From the NCBI GenBank assembly GCA_902766835.1, contig CACXFC010000164.1, forward strand, positions 1 through 46,753: 46,753 nt of DNA, read 5' to 3'. Under the pieces are notes generated by a model. That model ran no database searches, was not told the DNA's origin, and worked only from the letters and a program-made list of their open reading frames with translations. Below are positions 25,713-34,522 of this stretch, piece after piece (within the stretch, counting starts at the first letter, position 1; the number at the start of each line of letters is the position of its first letter). Source of the stretch: an uncultured Coriobacteriaceae bacterium (lineage in GTDB: Bacteria > Actinomycetota > Coriobacteriia > Coriobacteriales > Atopobiaceae). Position numbers and translations under genes: made by a program.

Positions 25713-26816
25713 TTAGAATGTGCCGCCGCCGATGCAAGACCACACCGTGGTGGTGCAGACGGTCCTTCCGGGGGTTGGTGCGTGGATCATCGTGCCGTCG
25801 CCAAGGTAGATGCCCACATGGCCATAGTCGGTGAAGACAAGATCGCCTGCCGAGAGCTCGCTCATGCTCGACTTCCAGCTTCCGTCACTCTGAAGGGAAT
25901 CGATCATGTCGTAGGTCGTGCGCCCACGGCCATAGCCATAGCAATAGCAGACCAGGCCAGAGCAATCGAAGGAGTCAGGGCCGTCGGCGCCATACACATA
26001 GGGGCTGCCGATGGCAGCATAGGCCGTTCCCAGACCGCCTCCGGAAGAGGCCCTGCTGGTAGAGGACGAGCCGCTTGAAGTATTTCCAGAGGTCTCGCTC
26101 TCCCCTTCCTGCGTTTCGCTGGCGACAGCCTCCTCTTGTGTGGCTGCGGGAGCCGCCGGAGCCTCCTGTGGCGTGATGGTTTCCAGCGCCACCGCCACGT
26201 TGGCGTTGGCGGCAGCTGCCTGCTGCTCGGCTACCTGCTGCTTTATCTGGGCATCCAAAGACTCGTAGTAAGCTTTAGCCTCATCGAGCTTTACGGTGTA
26301 ATCATCAACCTGTACCTGAAGGTCATCCACAGCCTTTTGCTCTTCTGCGCGGATTTGCTCAAGTTCGCCCTTCTCGGTCTTAAGCGTCGCCTCAAGATTG
26401 CGCACATTGGCTATTGCCTGCGCATCGCTTGAGGAAACCTTGTCCATGTAGTAGATGCGGCTGACGATGTCGTCGAGGCTATCTGCCCCCAAAAGCACCT
26501 GCAGAAGCGTGGAGGGGCCCGCCTTATAGGAGCTGCGCATGCGGCCTGCCAGTACGTTTTTGGCCACAATGAGCTGCTCTTGGGTGGCGTCAATGGCAGC
26601 CTGCTTCTCGCCGATGTGATACGAGGTCATCTCGAGGTCGGAGGTCTTGGCAGCTAGCTCATCCTGCAAGGCGGCAAGCTCGGAGCCATAGGTCTCTAGA
26701 CGCTGGGAGGCTTCCTCCAAAGAAGCGGCAGGCACTGCCCATGCAACGGGCATGCAAGTGGAAAACGTGAGCGCCGCTGTGAGTCCAGCAGCTACCGCTC
26801 GACTCCTAAGTTTCAT
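25713..26816 (-). CDS. Secreted NlpC/P60 peptidoglycan hydrolase with coiled-coil region
   Basis: This 367-residue protein has a signal peptide ending near AWA-VPAASLEEA. A long coiled coil follows (~residues 35-210), with a small globular insert around SSYKAGPSTLLQVLLGADSL. A Ser/Thr/Glu linker leads to the C-terminal NlpC/P60 domain. Its catalytic Cys is in DSFDCSGLVCY and its His in GHVGIYLGDG. The enzyme would cleave peptide stems of peptidoglycan; the coiled coil resembles that of division-associated RipA/CwlO-type hydrolases. The ATG at 26816 is chosen because GAAGGG is nine bases upstream. Two earlier in-frame starts are too close to, or upstream of, that site. Confidence 0.92.
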   Translation of the reverse strand: MKLRSRAVAAGLTAALTFSTCMPVAWAVPAASLEEASQRLETYGSELAALQDELAAKTSDLEMTSYHIGEKQAAIDATQEQLIVAKNVLAGRMRSSYKAGPSTLLQVLLGADSLDDIVSRIYYMDKVSSSDAQAIANVRNLEATLKTEKGELEQIRAEEQKAVDDLQVQVDDYTVKLDEAKAYYESLDAQIKQQVAEQQAAAANANVAVALETITPQEAPAAPAATQEEAVASETQEGESETSGNTSSGSSSTSRASSGGGLGTAYAAIGSPYVYGADGPDSFDCSGLVCYCYGYGRGRTTYDMIDSLQSDGSWKSSMSELSAGDLVFTDYGHVGIYLGDGTMIHAPTPGRTVCTTTVWSCIGGGTF

Positions 26817-26934
26817 AGCAATCATCCCTTCGAAACGGCTCACGCAATTCTAATGCGCCTGAGGCACCACACAAAGCAGTCCACACAATGGGCATCCAAT
26901 CCTGCCGACGGATAGTTCAAGAATCGAGCATGCG

Positions 26935-26967
26935 GGGGCAATTAAGGGACACGCCCTTTATTGCCCC
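26935..26967. repeat. REP-like hairpin, copy 2
   Basis: GGGGCAATTAAGGG (26935-26948) and CCCTTTATTGCCCC (26954-26967) are reverse complements with one mismatch around ACACG. It has the AATTAAGGGACACGCCCT core of this repeat family. It lies downstream of apt and upstream of the NlpC/P60 gene and could stop apt transcripts. The rest of the 242-bp gap shows nothing clear. Confidence 0.8.
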
Positions 26968-27058
26968 TTGCCTTCTACCACTATCGCATTAAGGCACTGT
27001 GGCCCCAGAAGCACGAGCGCCTTGAGGCCACAGCAAGTCATTGAATGCAAAAGCGCAG

Positions 27059-27592
27059 TTACTCCACCTTGAAGAGCGTGAAGATCTCCTGCTTGAAGTC
27101 CTTGCCGATGATCTCGCGCGGGTTGAGGAAGGCAAGCTCCATCAGGAAGGCAAAGCCTGCGAATTCAGCGCCAGCCTTCTCGATGATCTTTGCGCAGGCC
27201 ACGGCCGTGCCGCCCGTTGCCACTAGGTCGTCGACGACCAGCACGCGATCCTCAGGGGTAAGGGCGTCCTTGTGGATCTGCAGCTCGTCGGTGCCGTACT
27301 CCAGAGCGTAAGACTCAGCGTAAACCTCACGTGGAAGCTTGCCGGGCTTGCGGGCGGGAACAAAGCCGCAGCCCAGACGATACGCGACCGGAGCGCCTAC
27401 GAAGAAGCCGCGTGCCTCGGCGCCAACTACCTTCGTGATGCCCTTGCCCATGAAGTGCTCGGAGATCTCGTCAATGGCGGCAGCAAAGCCCTGAGGGTCG
27501 CCGATGAGGGGCGTGACGTCCTTGAAGATGACTCCAGGCTCCGGATAGTCAGGAATGTCGACAATGAGGCTCTCGTAGTCGAAGTTAGGCAC
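27059..27592 (-). CDS. apt: Adenine phosphoribosyltransferase
   Basis: This 177-residue enzyme salvages adenine to AMP using PRPP. The PRPP-binding motif is VLVVDDLVATGGTAVAC. IPDYPEPGVIFKDVTPL and GAEARGFFVGAPVAYRLG are typical of Apt. It starts at GTG 27592 with GAAGGGA upstream. It follows the MerR gene by 14 bases and is probably in the same transcript. Confidence 0.96.
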   Translation of the reverse strand: MPNFDYESLIVDIPDYPEPGVIFKDVTPLIGDPQGFAAAIDEISEHFMGKGITKVVGAEARGFFVGAPVAYRLGCGFVPARKPGKLPREVYAESYALEYGTDELQIHKDALTPEDRVLVVDDLVATGGTAVACAKIIEKAGAEFAGFAFLMELAFLNPREIIGKDFKQEIFTLFKVE

Positions 27593-27606
27593 GGTCGGTC
27601 CCTTCT

Positions 27607-28374
27607 CTAGTCGCTTTGCGGGTTCTCGCCGTTCTGACGGACCCCCATCTCCTTGAAAGTGGTATCAATCTGACGCCTGATGAGGGCGTCTCGCACCTGA
27701 TTGGTAAGCGCGAGCATCTGGTTGCAGGCCTGGGCAAAGCGCTCGCGCCGCTCGTCGGTGAGCTCGGCTTCCACTCCCCCGCCCTTGCGGGCATACACTA
27801 CGAGTGCCTGCTCGAACATGGCGCTCTCGCGGTTTGCGGCCGTCACGTATTGGCGGAGGTTCCTGGGCCCTATGCCAAAGCGGCTCAGCTCGTGGCAGAC
27901 GCGGATGAGGGCAAGGTCGTGCCCATCAACCAGGTCGCGCCCATGTGGCGAGCGCTTGAGCGGGATGACTCCCACCTCGGCCAGCTGGCGCACGAAGCTC
28001 ACCGGCGCGCCGGCAACCTCGGGCATACGGTCGATGGGATGAAGCCGGTTGGTAGTCTGCTCGTCATCGGATTGGGTGAGGCCAATGGGGAGGTCAGCCG
28101 CTCCCACCGTTTGGCTGGCCACACCAGACTCTCTCCGCTCCAGCTCCTCCTTGATGACCTGAAGGGGCAAAAAGCGGGTCTTCTGCAGATGCAGAATCGT
28201 CTCTAGACGGTTAATGTCGTGCTGGGAATAGAGGCGGTAGCCACCAGGAGTGCGCGAGGGGTTGATGAGCCCCTCGTCCTCGAGGTAGCGAACCTTTGAG
28301 ACCGACAGGTCAGGATAGCGCTGTTGCAGGCGCTTCACGACCTTGCCGATGGTGAGGTATCCCGCGTCAGCCAT
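27607..28374 (-). CDS. MerR family transcriptional regulator (Rv1828-like)
   Basis: This 255-residue regulator has a MerR winged helix-turn-helix at residues ~5-75 (TIGKVVKRLQQRYPDLSVSK, RYLEDEGLINPSRTPGGYRL). A linker and a second helical region of ~130 residues follow, of a kind that fits the longer actinobacterial Rv1828 type. No cysteine pair for metal sensing is evident at the C-terminus. It lies three bases after an FHA-domain gene, the same pairing as Rv1827-Rv1828 in Mycobacterium, which supports that subfamily. The effector and targets are unknown. Confidence 0.88.
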   Translation of the reverse strand: MADAGYLTIGKVVKRLQQRYPDLSVSKVRYLEDEGLINPSRTPGGYRLYSQHDINRLETILHLQKTRFLPLQVIKEELERRESGVASQTVGAADLPIGLTQSDDEQTTNRLHPIDRMPEVAGAPVSFVRQLAEVGVIPLKRSPHGRDLVDGHDLALIRVCHELSRFGIGPRNLRQYVTAANRESAMFEQALVVYARKGGGVEAELTDERRERFAQACNQMLALTNQVRDALIRRQIDTTFKEMGVRQNGENPQSD

Positions 28375-28377
28375 AGG

Positions 28378-28803
28378 CTATGCCCCAGTCTCGATCCTCA
28401 TGGGACGACGGTTGGAATGGAACACCATGCGGAACGTCCCAATCTGAACGGTGGATCCGTCCTTGAGCATCGCCTTGTTGACGATGGCACCGTCCACCCA
28501 GGTGCCGTTGAGTGAGCCGAGGTCCTCGATGGTGGCAAAGCCCGAGGACATGCCGGAAAGGTCTATGCGCGCATGATGGCGCGAGACCGTCATGTCATTC
28601 AGGAACACGCTGTTGGAGGGCTCGCGACCAAGGGTGATGACATTGCCGGTCAGCTCGAACACCGAACCCGTCTGCGGGCCCTTGACAATGGCGAGCGTCG
28701 GGTTGGCAGGATGCTGGCTACCCATGAGGTCGGGAACGGTGGAATCCGCCGAGGGCATACGGAAGATCTCAGTGGATCCCATCGCGTTGTTATTGGGCTG
28801 CAT
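28378..28803 (-). CDS. FHA domain protein (GarA/OdhI-like)
   Basis: This 141-residue protein is mostly one phosphothreonine-binding FHA domain. TLGREPSNSVFLNDMTVSRH carries the GR and SRH signature, and EDLGSLNGTWVDG carries the SLNGT motif. The N-terminal extension contains STEIFR, at the position of the phosphorylated threonine motif (ETTSVF) of GarA/OdhI. Those proteins are phosphorylated by PknB/PknG-type kinases and inhibit 2-oxoglutarate metabolism. The ATG at 28803 is preferred because GGGGAGCC precedes it. The role here is inferred from sequence and from the adjacent MerR gene. Confidence 0.87.
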   Translation of the reverse strand: MQPNNNAMGSTEIFRMPSADSTVPDLMGSQHPANPTLAIVKGPQTGSVFELTGNVITLGREPSNSVFLNDMTVSRHHARIDLSGMSSGFATIEDLGSLNGTWVDGAIVNKAMLKDGSTVQIGTFRMVFHSNRRPMRIETGA

Positions 28804-28846
28804 ATAAGGCTCCCCTCGAAAACTGATTGACTCTCCTATGATAGCG

Positions 28847-29227
28847 CTATCGGCAGGCAACACAGTCCATCTCGATGAACGCCCCCATGGGAAGGCCATC
28901 GACGGCCACGACCGTACGGGCAGGCGCCGGCATGGTGAAGTGTTCTGCGTAGACTTCGTTCATCTCGGGCATGAGCGAGATGTCGGCAAGATAGACGTTG
29001 GTCTGAGCGACGTCATCGAGCGTGCATCCCGTTGCCTCGAGAAGCACTCGGCAGTTATGAATGACCTGCTCGGTCTGCTCGCGTATGCCTCCCTGCACCA
29101 CGTGATGGGGATGGCGCCGGTCGATGGGCAGCTGCCCAGATGCGAAGACGAGCCTTCCCGCAGTGGTTCCCTGCGAGTAGGGGCCTATGGACTCAGGCGC
29201 CTCGGGCGCATTGATGGCATACTTCAT
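28847..29227 (-). CDS. ridA: RidA family enamine/imine deaminase
   Basis: This 126-residue protein hydrolyses reactive enamines/imines released by PLP enzymes. APEAPESIGPYSQGTTAGRL and FASGQLPIDR are typical, and the C-terminal VVAVDGLPMGAFIEMDCVA has the expected ending, where the Glu acts in the active site. The ATG at 29227 has AGGAG seven bases upstream. The 153-bp region upstream (29228-29380) shows no clear gene or element. Confidence 0.92.
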   Translation of the reverse strand: MKYAINAPEAPESIGPYSQGTTAGRLVFASGQLPIDRRHPHHVVQGGIREQTEQVIHNCRVLLEATGCTLDDVAQTNVYLADISLMPEMNEVYAEHFTMPAPARTVVAVDGLPMGAFIEMDCVACR

Positions 29228-29380
29228 TGATGCTCCTAACACCAGCTGCTTGAGGTCAGAGCCTCGTCGGCCTCATTGCTGGCTTTATGGGTACCTGCCA
29301 AGCATAGCAATTGCGCCTTGCTTGTGTTGCGGGATGGCCGTACGGGTGTGCAAGCGGAGCTACAAGGCGCCCCATGCGCG

Positions 29381-30241
29381 CTATGACTCGAGCGCCCGCG
29401 CCCCCACAAATGTGCGCTCGGCACGCGCAAGCTCCCATTCGAGCAGCTCCTCGAGCGTGGCCTCGAAGCGGTCCTGCGACAGCACGCGCTTCATCCAGGG
29501 CATGCTGGCACGCGCCTTGCTACCCAGCTGATGGATGCCCACGGGGGCAACGGAGCCAAAGGAGAGGAAGCTGCGCCAGAGCGTGCGTGCCATGGCCGGC
29601 GGAGCAAACACTACGTAAGCCTCCTCGTCAGCAAGCGGCAGGCATGCGACCAGGCACTCGATGCGGTCGAGGCGGACGTTGCGAATGTGCCCCGCCTCGG
29701 GCAGCGCGTCGATGGTCGGAACGTAGTCGGCCAGAATGGCGCGCGCCTGCGGACCCCAAAGCAGCAGGGGAACCAGCGCGTCGGTCGCGTCCTCCACCTT
29801 GACTGAGGCAAAGGGCTTGAAGCCGTTCTGCTCGATGTTGGCAAGGAACTGAAGCCAGGGCTGCAGCATGAGGCCGCGCTCGGAAGGATCGAGCACGAGG
29901 TATTCGTTATTGCCCGTACGCGCAACGAGCGGCACGGAGGCAATGGAGCCGTCGCCAGTGACCACAGCGCCAAAGGAGCAGGAACCCACGGCCAGCGCCT
30001 CGCATGCGCAGGCGGTGGCAATGAAGCTTTCGGCGCCCTCCCCCGTCACCAGGATGCTGGTCATGCCCGTAAGGTCGCTCAGGGCGCAGCCCTCGGCAAA
30101 GGACTCACGCTCTGCCTGCGGGTTTCCATAGTGCAGCGGCGCCGCGAGAAACGCTTCGAGTTCGCCAAACAGCGCCCCCAGCAGAAGATGCTCCTGATAA
30201 AGTGGTGCCTCAGTCACATTGGACCAAGATGCTGTCTGCAT
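29381..30241 (-). CDS. GcvT-like (aminomethyltransferase folate-binding) protein
   Basis: This 286-residue protein resembles the folate-binding fold of glycine-cleavage T-protein/YgfZ. LHYGNPQAERESFAEGCALS followed by DLTGMTSILVTGEGAESFI is the N-terminal pattern, and the central region keeps the domain layout. No gcvH, gcvP or lpd gene is nearby, so a full glycine cleavage system is not encoded here. It may act as a stand-alone folate-dependent enzyme or a YgfZ-like iron-sulfur helper. AAAGGA precedes the ATG. Family-level confidence is moderate and the function is uncertain. Confidence 0.7.
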   Translation of the reverse strand: MQTASWSNVTEAPLYQEHLLLGALFGELEAFLAAPLHYGNPQAERESFAEGCALSDLTGMTSILVTGEGAESFIATACACEALAVGSCSFGAVVTGDGSIASVPLVARTGNNEYLVLDPSERGLMLQPWLQFLANIEQNGFKPFASVKVEDATDALVPLLLWGPQARAILADYVPTIDALPEAGHIRNVRLDRIECLVACLPLADEEAYVVFAPPAMARTLWRSFLSFGSVAPVGIHQLGSKARASMPWMKRVLSQDRFEATLEELLEWELARAERTFVGARALES

Positions 30242-30275
30242 CAGACCAAGTCCTTTCTAGCTCTGTAGGTAAGTC

Positions 30276-31388
30276 TTAGAACAGTGGTGCCACGATGGGG
30301 TTCCATGCCTTAGCACGGACGGGCGTTGAGGCCGCGCGGTACTCGGCGCTTTGAACCTGACGCCCCTCCTGCGACCAGATGGTGGTCTCGCAGGTCTGCC
30401 CACACTCGACGTAGGCATCGCTCTTCAGGCCGACGGTCTTGTGCTTGAGGTCGCCCTCGCAGAACACCGCGCCCGTCACATCGAGCGTGGAGGATACGGG
30501 GCACTTGAGCCAGAAGCCGTCGGCCCAGGGAGCCATGCGCACGGTCCAGCCGCTGCGGGCAAGCGGACGCAGGTTGTAGAGGCTGAAGCCCCAGTCGAGC
30601 ATGGACTCGGAATCGATGAAGCGCCCCTCCCCCGTCTCGCAGCAGAGCGAGCAGCTGTAGAGCGTCACATTGTTGCGCCGTGCCGCGCCAAGAAACGAGG
30701 CGCCGCTCTCGGTAAGTCCCGTCTTGATGCCCAGAAGTCCGTCATAGTACTCCATCAGCTCGTCGGTCGAGTCGAGCCAGATCGAGTAGCCGCCCACATG
30801 AGCCTCCACCACGCGGGTTTGCACCGCTTCGCGGATGTAGGGATAGTGCTCAAGGGCGTAGCGGCCCATCAGGCACAGGTCTGCCGCGCAGGAGTAGTGC
30901 CCATCCTGCTCGAGGCCATGGGGGTTGGCGAAGTGCGAATGGGTCATGCCGATCTGGGCAGCCTTCTGGTTCATGAGGTCGACGAAGGCGGCCTCGCTGC
31001 CGGCGGTGGCAAGGGCCACGTTGGCCGCGGCGTCGTTACCCGAGAACACCAGCATCACCTTGAGCAGCTCGTCGAAGGTGGGCGTGTCCCCGTTCTTGTA
31101 GCCTGCCAGCTGCGCATCTGCCTGGAACGCGCCCTCGGAGATGGGCACCGGGTCTGAGAGCGACTTGCCCGAGTCCAGCGCGACCATGGCCGTCATGATC
31201 TTGGTGATGGAGGCCAGCGGCATCTCCTGCGTGGCGTTGTAGTCGAACAGGATGTTGCCGGAGGCGTCGGTCACGCAGGCAGCGCTCGACTCTATGAGCT
31301 CGGGCTGCGTGTCGAGGGCATGCGCGGGAGATGCGAAGAGGGTGGTCGCAAGAAGAGCTGCGACCACCATGCGAAAAGCTCGTTTCAT
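30276..31388 (-). CDS. D-alanyl-D-alanine carboxypeptidase (peptidase S11)
   Basis: This 370-residue exported penicillin-binding protein trims the terminal D-Ala from peptidoglycan stems. A signal peptide ends near SPAHA-LDTQP. The catalytic SxxK motif is SITK (Ser60-Lys63), the SxN motif is in LVFSGNDAAAN and the KTG motif is in GIKTGLTESGASF. The C-terminal ~100 residues form the usual beta-rich domain. No membrane-anchoring amphipathic tail is obvious. It is adjacent to a phosphatidyltransferase gene, with only seven bases between them. Confidence 0.93.
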   Translation of the reverse strand: MKRAFRMVVAALLATTLFASPAHALDTQPELIESSAACVTDASGNILFDYNATQEMPLASITKIMTAMVALDSGKSLSDPVPISEGAFQADAQLAGYKNGDTPTFDELLKVMLVFSGNDAAANVALATAGSEAAFVDLMNQKAAQIGMTHSHFANPHGLEQDGHYSCAADLCLMGRYALEHYPYIREAVQTRVVEAHVGGYSIWLDSTDELMEYYDGLLGIKTGLTESGASFLGAARRNNVTLYSCSLCCETGEGRFIDSESMLDWGFSLYNLRPLARSGWTVRMAPWADGFWLKCPVSSTLDVTGAVFCEGDLKHKTVGLKSDAYVECGQTCETTIWSQEGRQVQSAEYRAASTPVRAKAWNPIVAPLF

Positions 31389-31395
31389 AGATGGT

Positions 31396-32202
31396 CTACC
31401 TGCCCTCTACCTGTGGTTGGGCCGTGGGCTGGGCCTTGGCCTGCACCTCGGCCTCGGCCGCCCGCTGGGCCAGGACCTCGTCCTTGATGGCAAAGCCCTG
31501 CTTGTAGTAGGTTACCGCCGTGATCGTGGAGAACACGATGGCGATGTAGACGAGGTAGATGCCCGCCGAGACCGGCTTTCCGTTGAAGCCCGGAAGCCAA
31601 GACCAGTTGGTGAGCGGGAGGCCCATAACCTGGGGAATGTCTAGCAGGAGCAGGCAGAAGCCCGTCATGAACAGCGCCGTGGCCAGCTTTCCGATGAAGA
31701 TGACGTCCACCGGACGCTTCCAGAACTGGCGCAGGTAGATGTTGCCGCCCAGAAGGATGAGGTCGCGCCCCACGACGAAGATGGCCACCCAAAGGGGCAG
31801 ATCGCCGGTAACGACAAGGCCCAGGACGCCGGTGAACAGCAGGACGCGGTCCATGATGGGGTCGCTCACCTTGCCAAACCAGCTTACCGTCTGGGTTGCG
31901 CGCGCCACCCAGCCGTCCAGAAAGTCGGTGATGGCGGCAATCACATAGAACGTGAGGGCAAGATGGCGGTGTGACCTGTTGATGAACAGGACGAGGAAGG
32001 CCATGGTGAGGATGAAGCGGCAGACCGTGATGAAGTTGGCAAGCGTGAGAATCTTGTCAGAGGGATTCTCGGGCGTGCCCACGGGATGCTGCGTGGTTCC
32101 CTCAGACTGGGCACGCACGACATCGGGAGCCACATTCTCCCTCATGGTTGTCTTCAAGCGTTCCTTGACCTTAGCCAAAGCTCTTCCCCTCGACGGCTGC
32201 AT
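31396..32202 (-). CDS. CDP-alcohol phosphatidyltransferase family protein (second PgsA-like)
   Basis: This 268-residue membrane protein carries the family signature in DFLDGWVARATQTVSWFGKV followed by SDPIMDR. It is longer than PgsA at 9352, with a ~45-residue charged N-terminus and an Ala/Glu/Gln-rich tail. It could make phosphatidylglycerol phosphate, cardiolipin or an inositol-type lipid; the sequence does not decide. The first ATG at 32202 lacks a strong ribosome-binding site, so an ATG about 20 codons in (MRENVAPD) may be the true start. Confidence 0.85.
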   Translation of the reverse strand: MQPSRGRALAKVKERLKTTMRENVAPDVVRAQSEGTTQHPVGTPENPSDKILTLANFITVCRFILTMAFLVLFINRSHRHLALTFYVIAAITDFLDGWVARATQTVSWFGKVSDPIMDRVLLFTGVLGLVVTGDLPLWVAIFVVGRDLILLGGNIYLRQFWKRPVDVIFIGKLATALFMTGFCLLLLDIPQVMGLPLTNWSWLPGFNGKPVSAGIYLVYIAIVFSTITAVTYYKQGFAIKDEVLAQRAAEAEVQAKAQPTAQPQVEGR

Positions 32203-32298
32203 ACAAATCGATATCGTACCCTAAACGAGCGTCTGCTATGCAAGTCGACGCCATCTTGGCAGAGGAGTTTCACGGCACGCTTACAAGACCCTGACACA

Positions 32299-32337
32299 AA
32301 CGGCGGCCGCCCAAGACCATCCTGGACGGCCGCCGTT
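32299..32337 (-). terminator. GC-rich hairpin downstream of the GH32 gene
   Basis: AACGGCGGCCG (32299-32309) and CGGCCGCCGTT (32327-32337) are perfect 11-base reverse complements. Read on the - strand it comes 28 bases after the GH32 stop, with a weak TTTGTGT tail. It is likely a transcription end. Confidence 0.6.
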
Positions 32338-32365
32338 GGCAGGTACGTGCGGTGAGCTGCTGATT

Positions 32366-33835
32366 CTAGCGTTCGACGAGGTAGTTGATGGTGACCTCGT
32401 CCATGGGATACCAAACGGCGCTCTCGGCCTCGAAGGTCGACGAGATGGTCAGCTCGTCAGACTCGTCGAAGTAGCGCGTCGAGAAGACCCAGGCGCCATC
32501 GTTGATGAAGATCTCGAGGATGGAGGTGTCGACGACCACGCGGATGTTGCGCACCTCGGGGATGAGCGCGCGGCGGCCCTTGCGGCCCTGTCCCTGCTCG
32601 TCGTTGGTGAAGAGGAGCTCGGCCTTGCCGTTGGCATAGCTGAGGTGCAGGAAGTCGCCAAACTTCAGCTCGCCCTCCCCTTCGATGCCGCTGATGACGA
32701 CGTCTGCGACCTTGGGGCTCAGCGTCACCGAGCCGGCCCATTCGTGCGCCTCGCCGCGCAGGGCGTCAAACTCCTCCGCGGGGTTCTGCAGGATCCTGCC
32801 GCACTTCTCGCACCAGGTCAGCACGCGCGGGGTAGTCAGGGCGCCACGCCAGGTGCTGGTGGGGTTGTCGTAGGCACGGATGTCGTCCTTGTCGTGCGGG
32901 AGGCTCATCCAGCCAATGAGGATGGTGCGGCCCTTCTCGTCAACGAGCGACTGGCAAGCGTAGTAGTCGAAGCCGTAGTCCCAGTCGACGAAGGTGTGCT
33001 CGTCGATGCCCGGGCGCGGAGCCGCGGCGTCCATGCGCTCGGTATCGAGGTGCATGAGGTCGACGATCTTGCCCTCGATGGGGAAATAGCCTGCGGCGTG
33101 CACGTTCTGGGCCGTCACGCGGCTGGGGTCGTCGGGGTCATTCGAGCCCGCCATGCCCTGCGGGCAGGTGGAGAGGAACTCCTTGCCGTCAAGCACGATG
33201 CGGTCGGGGCACTCCCACATGTAGCCGAAGGGCTTCTCTTCCAGGTTGGTGACCGAGCCGGCCATGGTCCAGGTGTAGCCGTCCTCGGAGTCGTACATCA
33301 TGACGCTGCCGCGTGAGTCCGCCAGCGTGCGGGCGCCCAGCATCATGTGCAGCTTGCCGTCCTGCTTCCACACCTTCGGGTCGCGCACGTGGCACGAGCA
33401 GTAGGCGGGATAGCCGGAGTTGTCGAGCACGACCTCCTTGGCGCCCAGGTTGATGCCGTTGTACGACTTCATGAGGGTCTGGTTGGCAAGGCGGCCCGAG
33501 GTGGTGCCGTCACCCTCGCCGTCGCGCACGTTGCCGGTGTAGTAGAGCCACAGCTGGTCGGCTTCCTCGTTGATGTAGGCGCCGCCGGAGTACGAGCCAT
33601 CCTTGTCGGCCGGAGAGTCGGGCATGACATGGCAGCCCAAAAAGACCCAGTTGACCAGATCGCGGCTGGCAAAGTGTCCCCATCCGTGGGGGCTGTCGAA
33701 GTTGCCGGGATACTCGGGGGCGTTCTGGCAGAAGAAGTTGTAGGTGCCCTTGAACTGGCACATGCCGTTGGGGTCGGAGATAGAGCCCTTGTAGGGTGCG
33801 AGGTGCAGCTTGGGACGCCAGGAATCGTTGCTCAC
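32366..33835 (-). CDS. Glycoside hydrolase family 32 (sucrose-6-phosphate hydrolase/invertase-like)
   Basis: This 489-residue enzyme hydrolyses beta-fructosides. The nucleophile motif is SDPNGMCQF (Asp21), the transition-state motif is HVRDPKVW and the acid/base motif is WECPD. The C-terminal ~110 residues are the beta-sandwich domain (VVVDTSILEIFINDGAWVFS). No signal peptide is present, so a cytoplasmic sugar or sugar phosphate is the likely substrate. No sucrose PTS, permease or LacI-type regulator lies next to it, so the exact substrate is unknown. AAGGAGG precedes the ATG, and a TGGCC/GGCCA hairpin lies in its leader (33862-33882). Confidence 0.92.
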   Translation of the reverse strand: MSNDSWRPKLHLAPYKGSISDPNGMCQFKGTYNFFCQNAPEYPGNFDSPHGWGHFASRDLVNWVFLGCHVMPDSPADKDGSYSGGAYINEEADQLWLYYTGNVRDGEGDGTTSGRLANQTLMKSYNGINLGAKEVVLDNSGYPAYCSCHVRDPKVWKQDGKLHMMLGARTLADSRGSVMMYDSEDGYTWTMAGSVTNLEEKPFGYMWECPDRIVLDGKEFLSTCPQGMAGSNDPDDPSRVTAQNVHAAGYFPIEGKIVDLMHLDTERMDAAAPRPGIDEHTFVDWDYGFDYYACQSLVDEKGRTILIGWMSLPHDKDDIRAYDNPTSTWRGALTTPRVLTWCEKCGRILQNPAEEFDALRGEAHEWAGSVTLSPKVADVVISGIEGEGELKFGDFLHLSYANGKAELLFTNDEQGQGRKGRRALIPEVRNIRVVVDTSILEIFINDGAWVFSTRYFDESDELTISSTFEAESAVWYPMDEVTINYLVER

Positions 33836-33960
33836 AGGAAGTCCTCCTTAAGGTTGGTCTGGCCACGCGCGGCGCGGCCACTTGCCCCTCTATCATATGC
33901 GGGAACGATTTCATAACCCCTGCCGCCACGACGAACGGTGCAGATGGGGCGATTGCTGGG

Positions 33961-34518
33961 CTAGGCAGGCGGCAATGGCGCCTGTGGGGACGCGGGGTGT
34001 GTCGCAATGGCCTTTTCCATCCACACCATGTCGTACCAGCGGCCAAACTTGTACCCGCACTTCCTGAACGTGCCACAGAGGGCGTAGCCGATGCGTTCGT
34101 GGAAGTGCACGCTATCGTGCGTAAGGTACTCGTCCTCCAATTGCGCGTAGGCTATGCAGGCATAGAGGTTGATGATGCCCATGCGGCGCAGCTCGGCCTC
34201 AAGCCGCTCGTAGAGCATGCGGCCCACACCCGTGCGACGGCAGCCGGGTGCGACGTAGATGGTGGTCTCGCAGGCCCACTGGTAGGCATCGCGATCCTTG
34301 AAGGTGCCCGCATAGGCATAGCCAACGGCACGTCCGTCCAGACAGGCCACCAGATAGGGGTAGCGCTCCATCGTCTTCGCCATGCGGGCGGCAAATTCGT
34401 CTGCGGTGGGCGCCACATACTCGAAGGTGATGGCCGTGTGGTCTACGTAGTGGGCGTAGATGCCGCTCAGCGCCGGGGCATCTGCAAGCGAGGCGGCCCT
34501 GACCGAGAGCTCTCCCAT
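33961..34518 (-). CDS. GNAT N-acetyltransferase (phosphinothricin acetyltransferase-like)
   Basis: This 185-residue protein has the GNAT fold. GIYAHYVDHTAITFEYVAP is typical of the Pat/Bar branch and the acetyl-CoA loop is GCRRTGVGRMLYERLE. HERIGYALCGTFRKCGYKFG and WYDMVWMEK complete the fold. Such enzymes acetylate small amines such as phosphinothricin or methionine sulfoximine. The start lies four bases after the stop of the phosphatase gene, suggesting one transcript. The actual substrate is unknown. Confidence 0.88.
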   Translation of the reverse strand: MGELSVRAASLADAPALSGIYAHYVDHTAITFEYVAPTADEFAARMAKTMERYPYLVACLDGRAVGYAYAGTFKDRDAYQWACETTIYVAPGCRRTGVGRMLYERLEAELRRMGIINLYACIAYAQLEDEYLTHDSVHFHERIGYALCGTFRKCGYKFGRWYDMVWMEKAIATHPASPQAPLPPA

Positions 34519-34522
34519 GGAA

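Noticed and set aside
32366-33835. A sucrose utilisation operon around the GH32 enzyme
   Set aside because: Neither neighbour is a transporter, fructokinase or sugar regulator; the gene stands alone.
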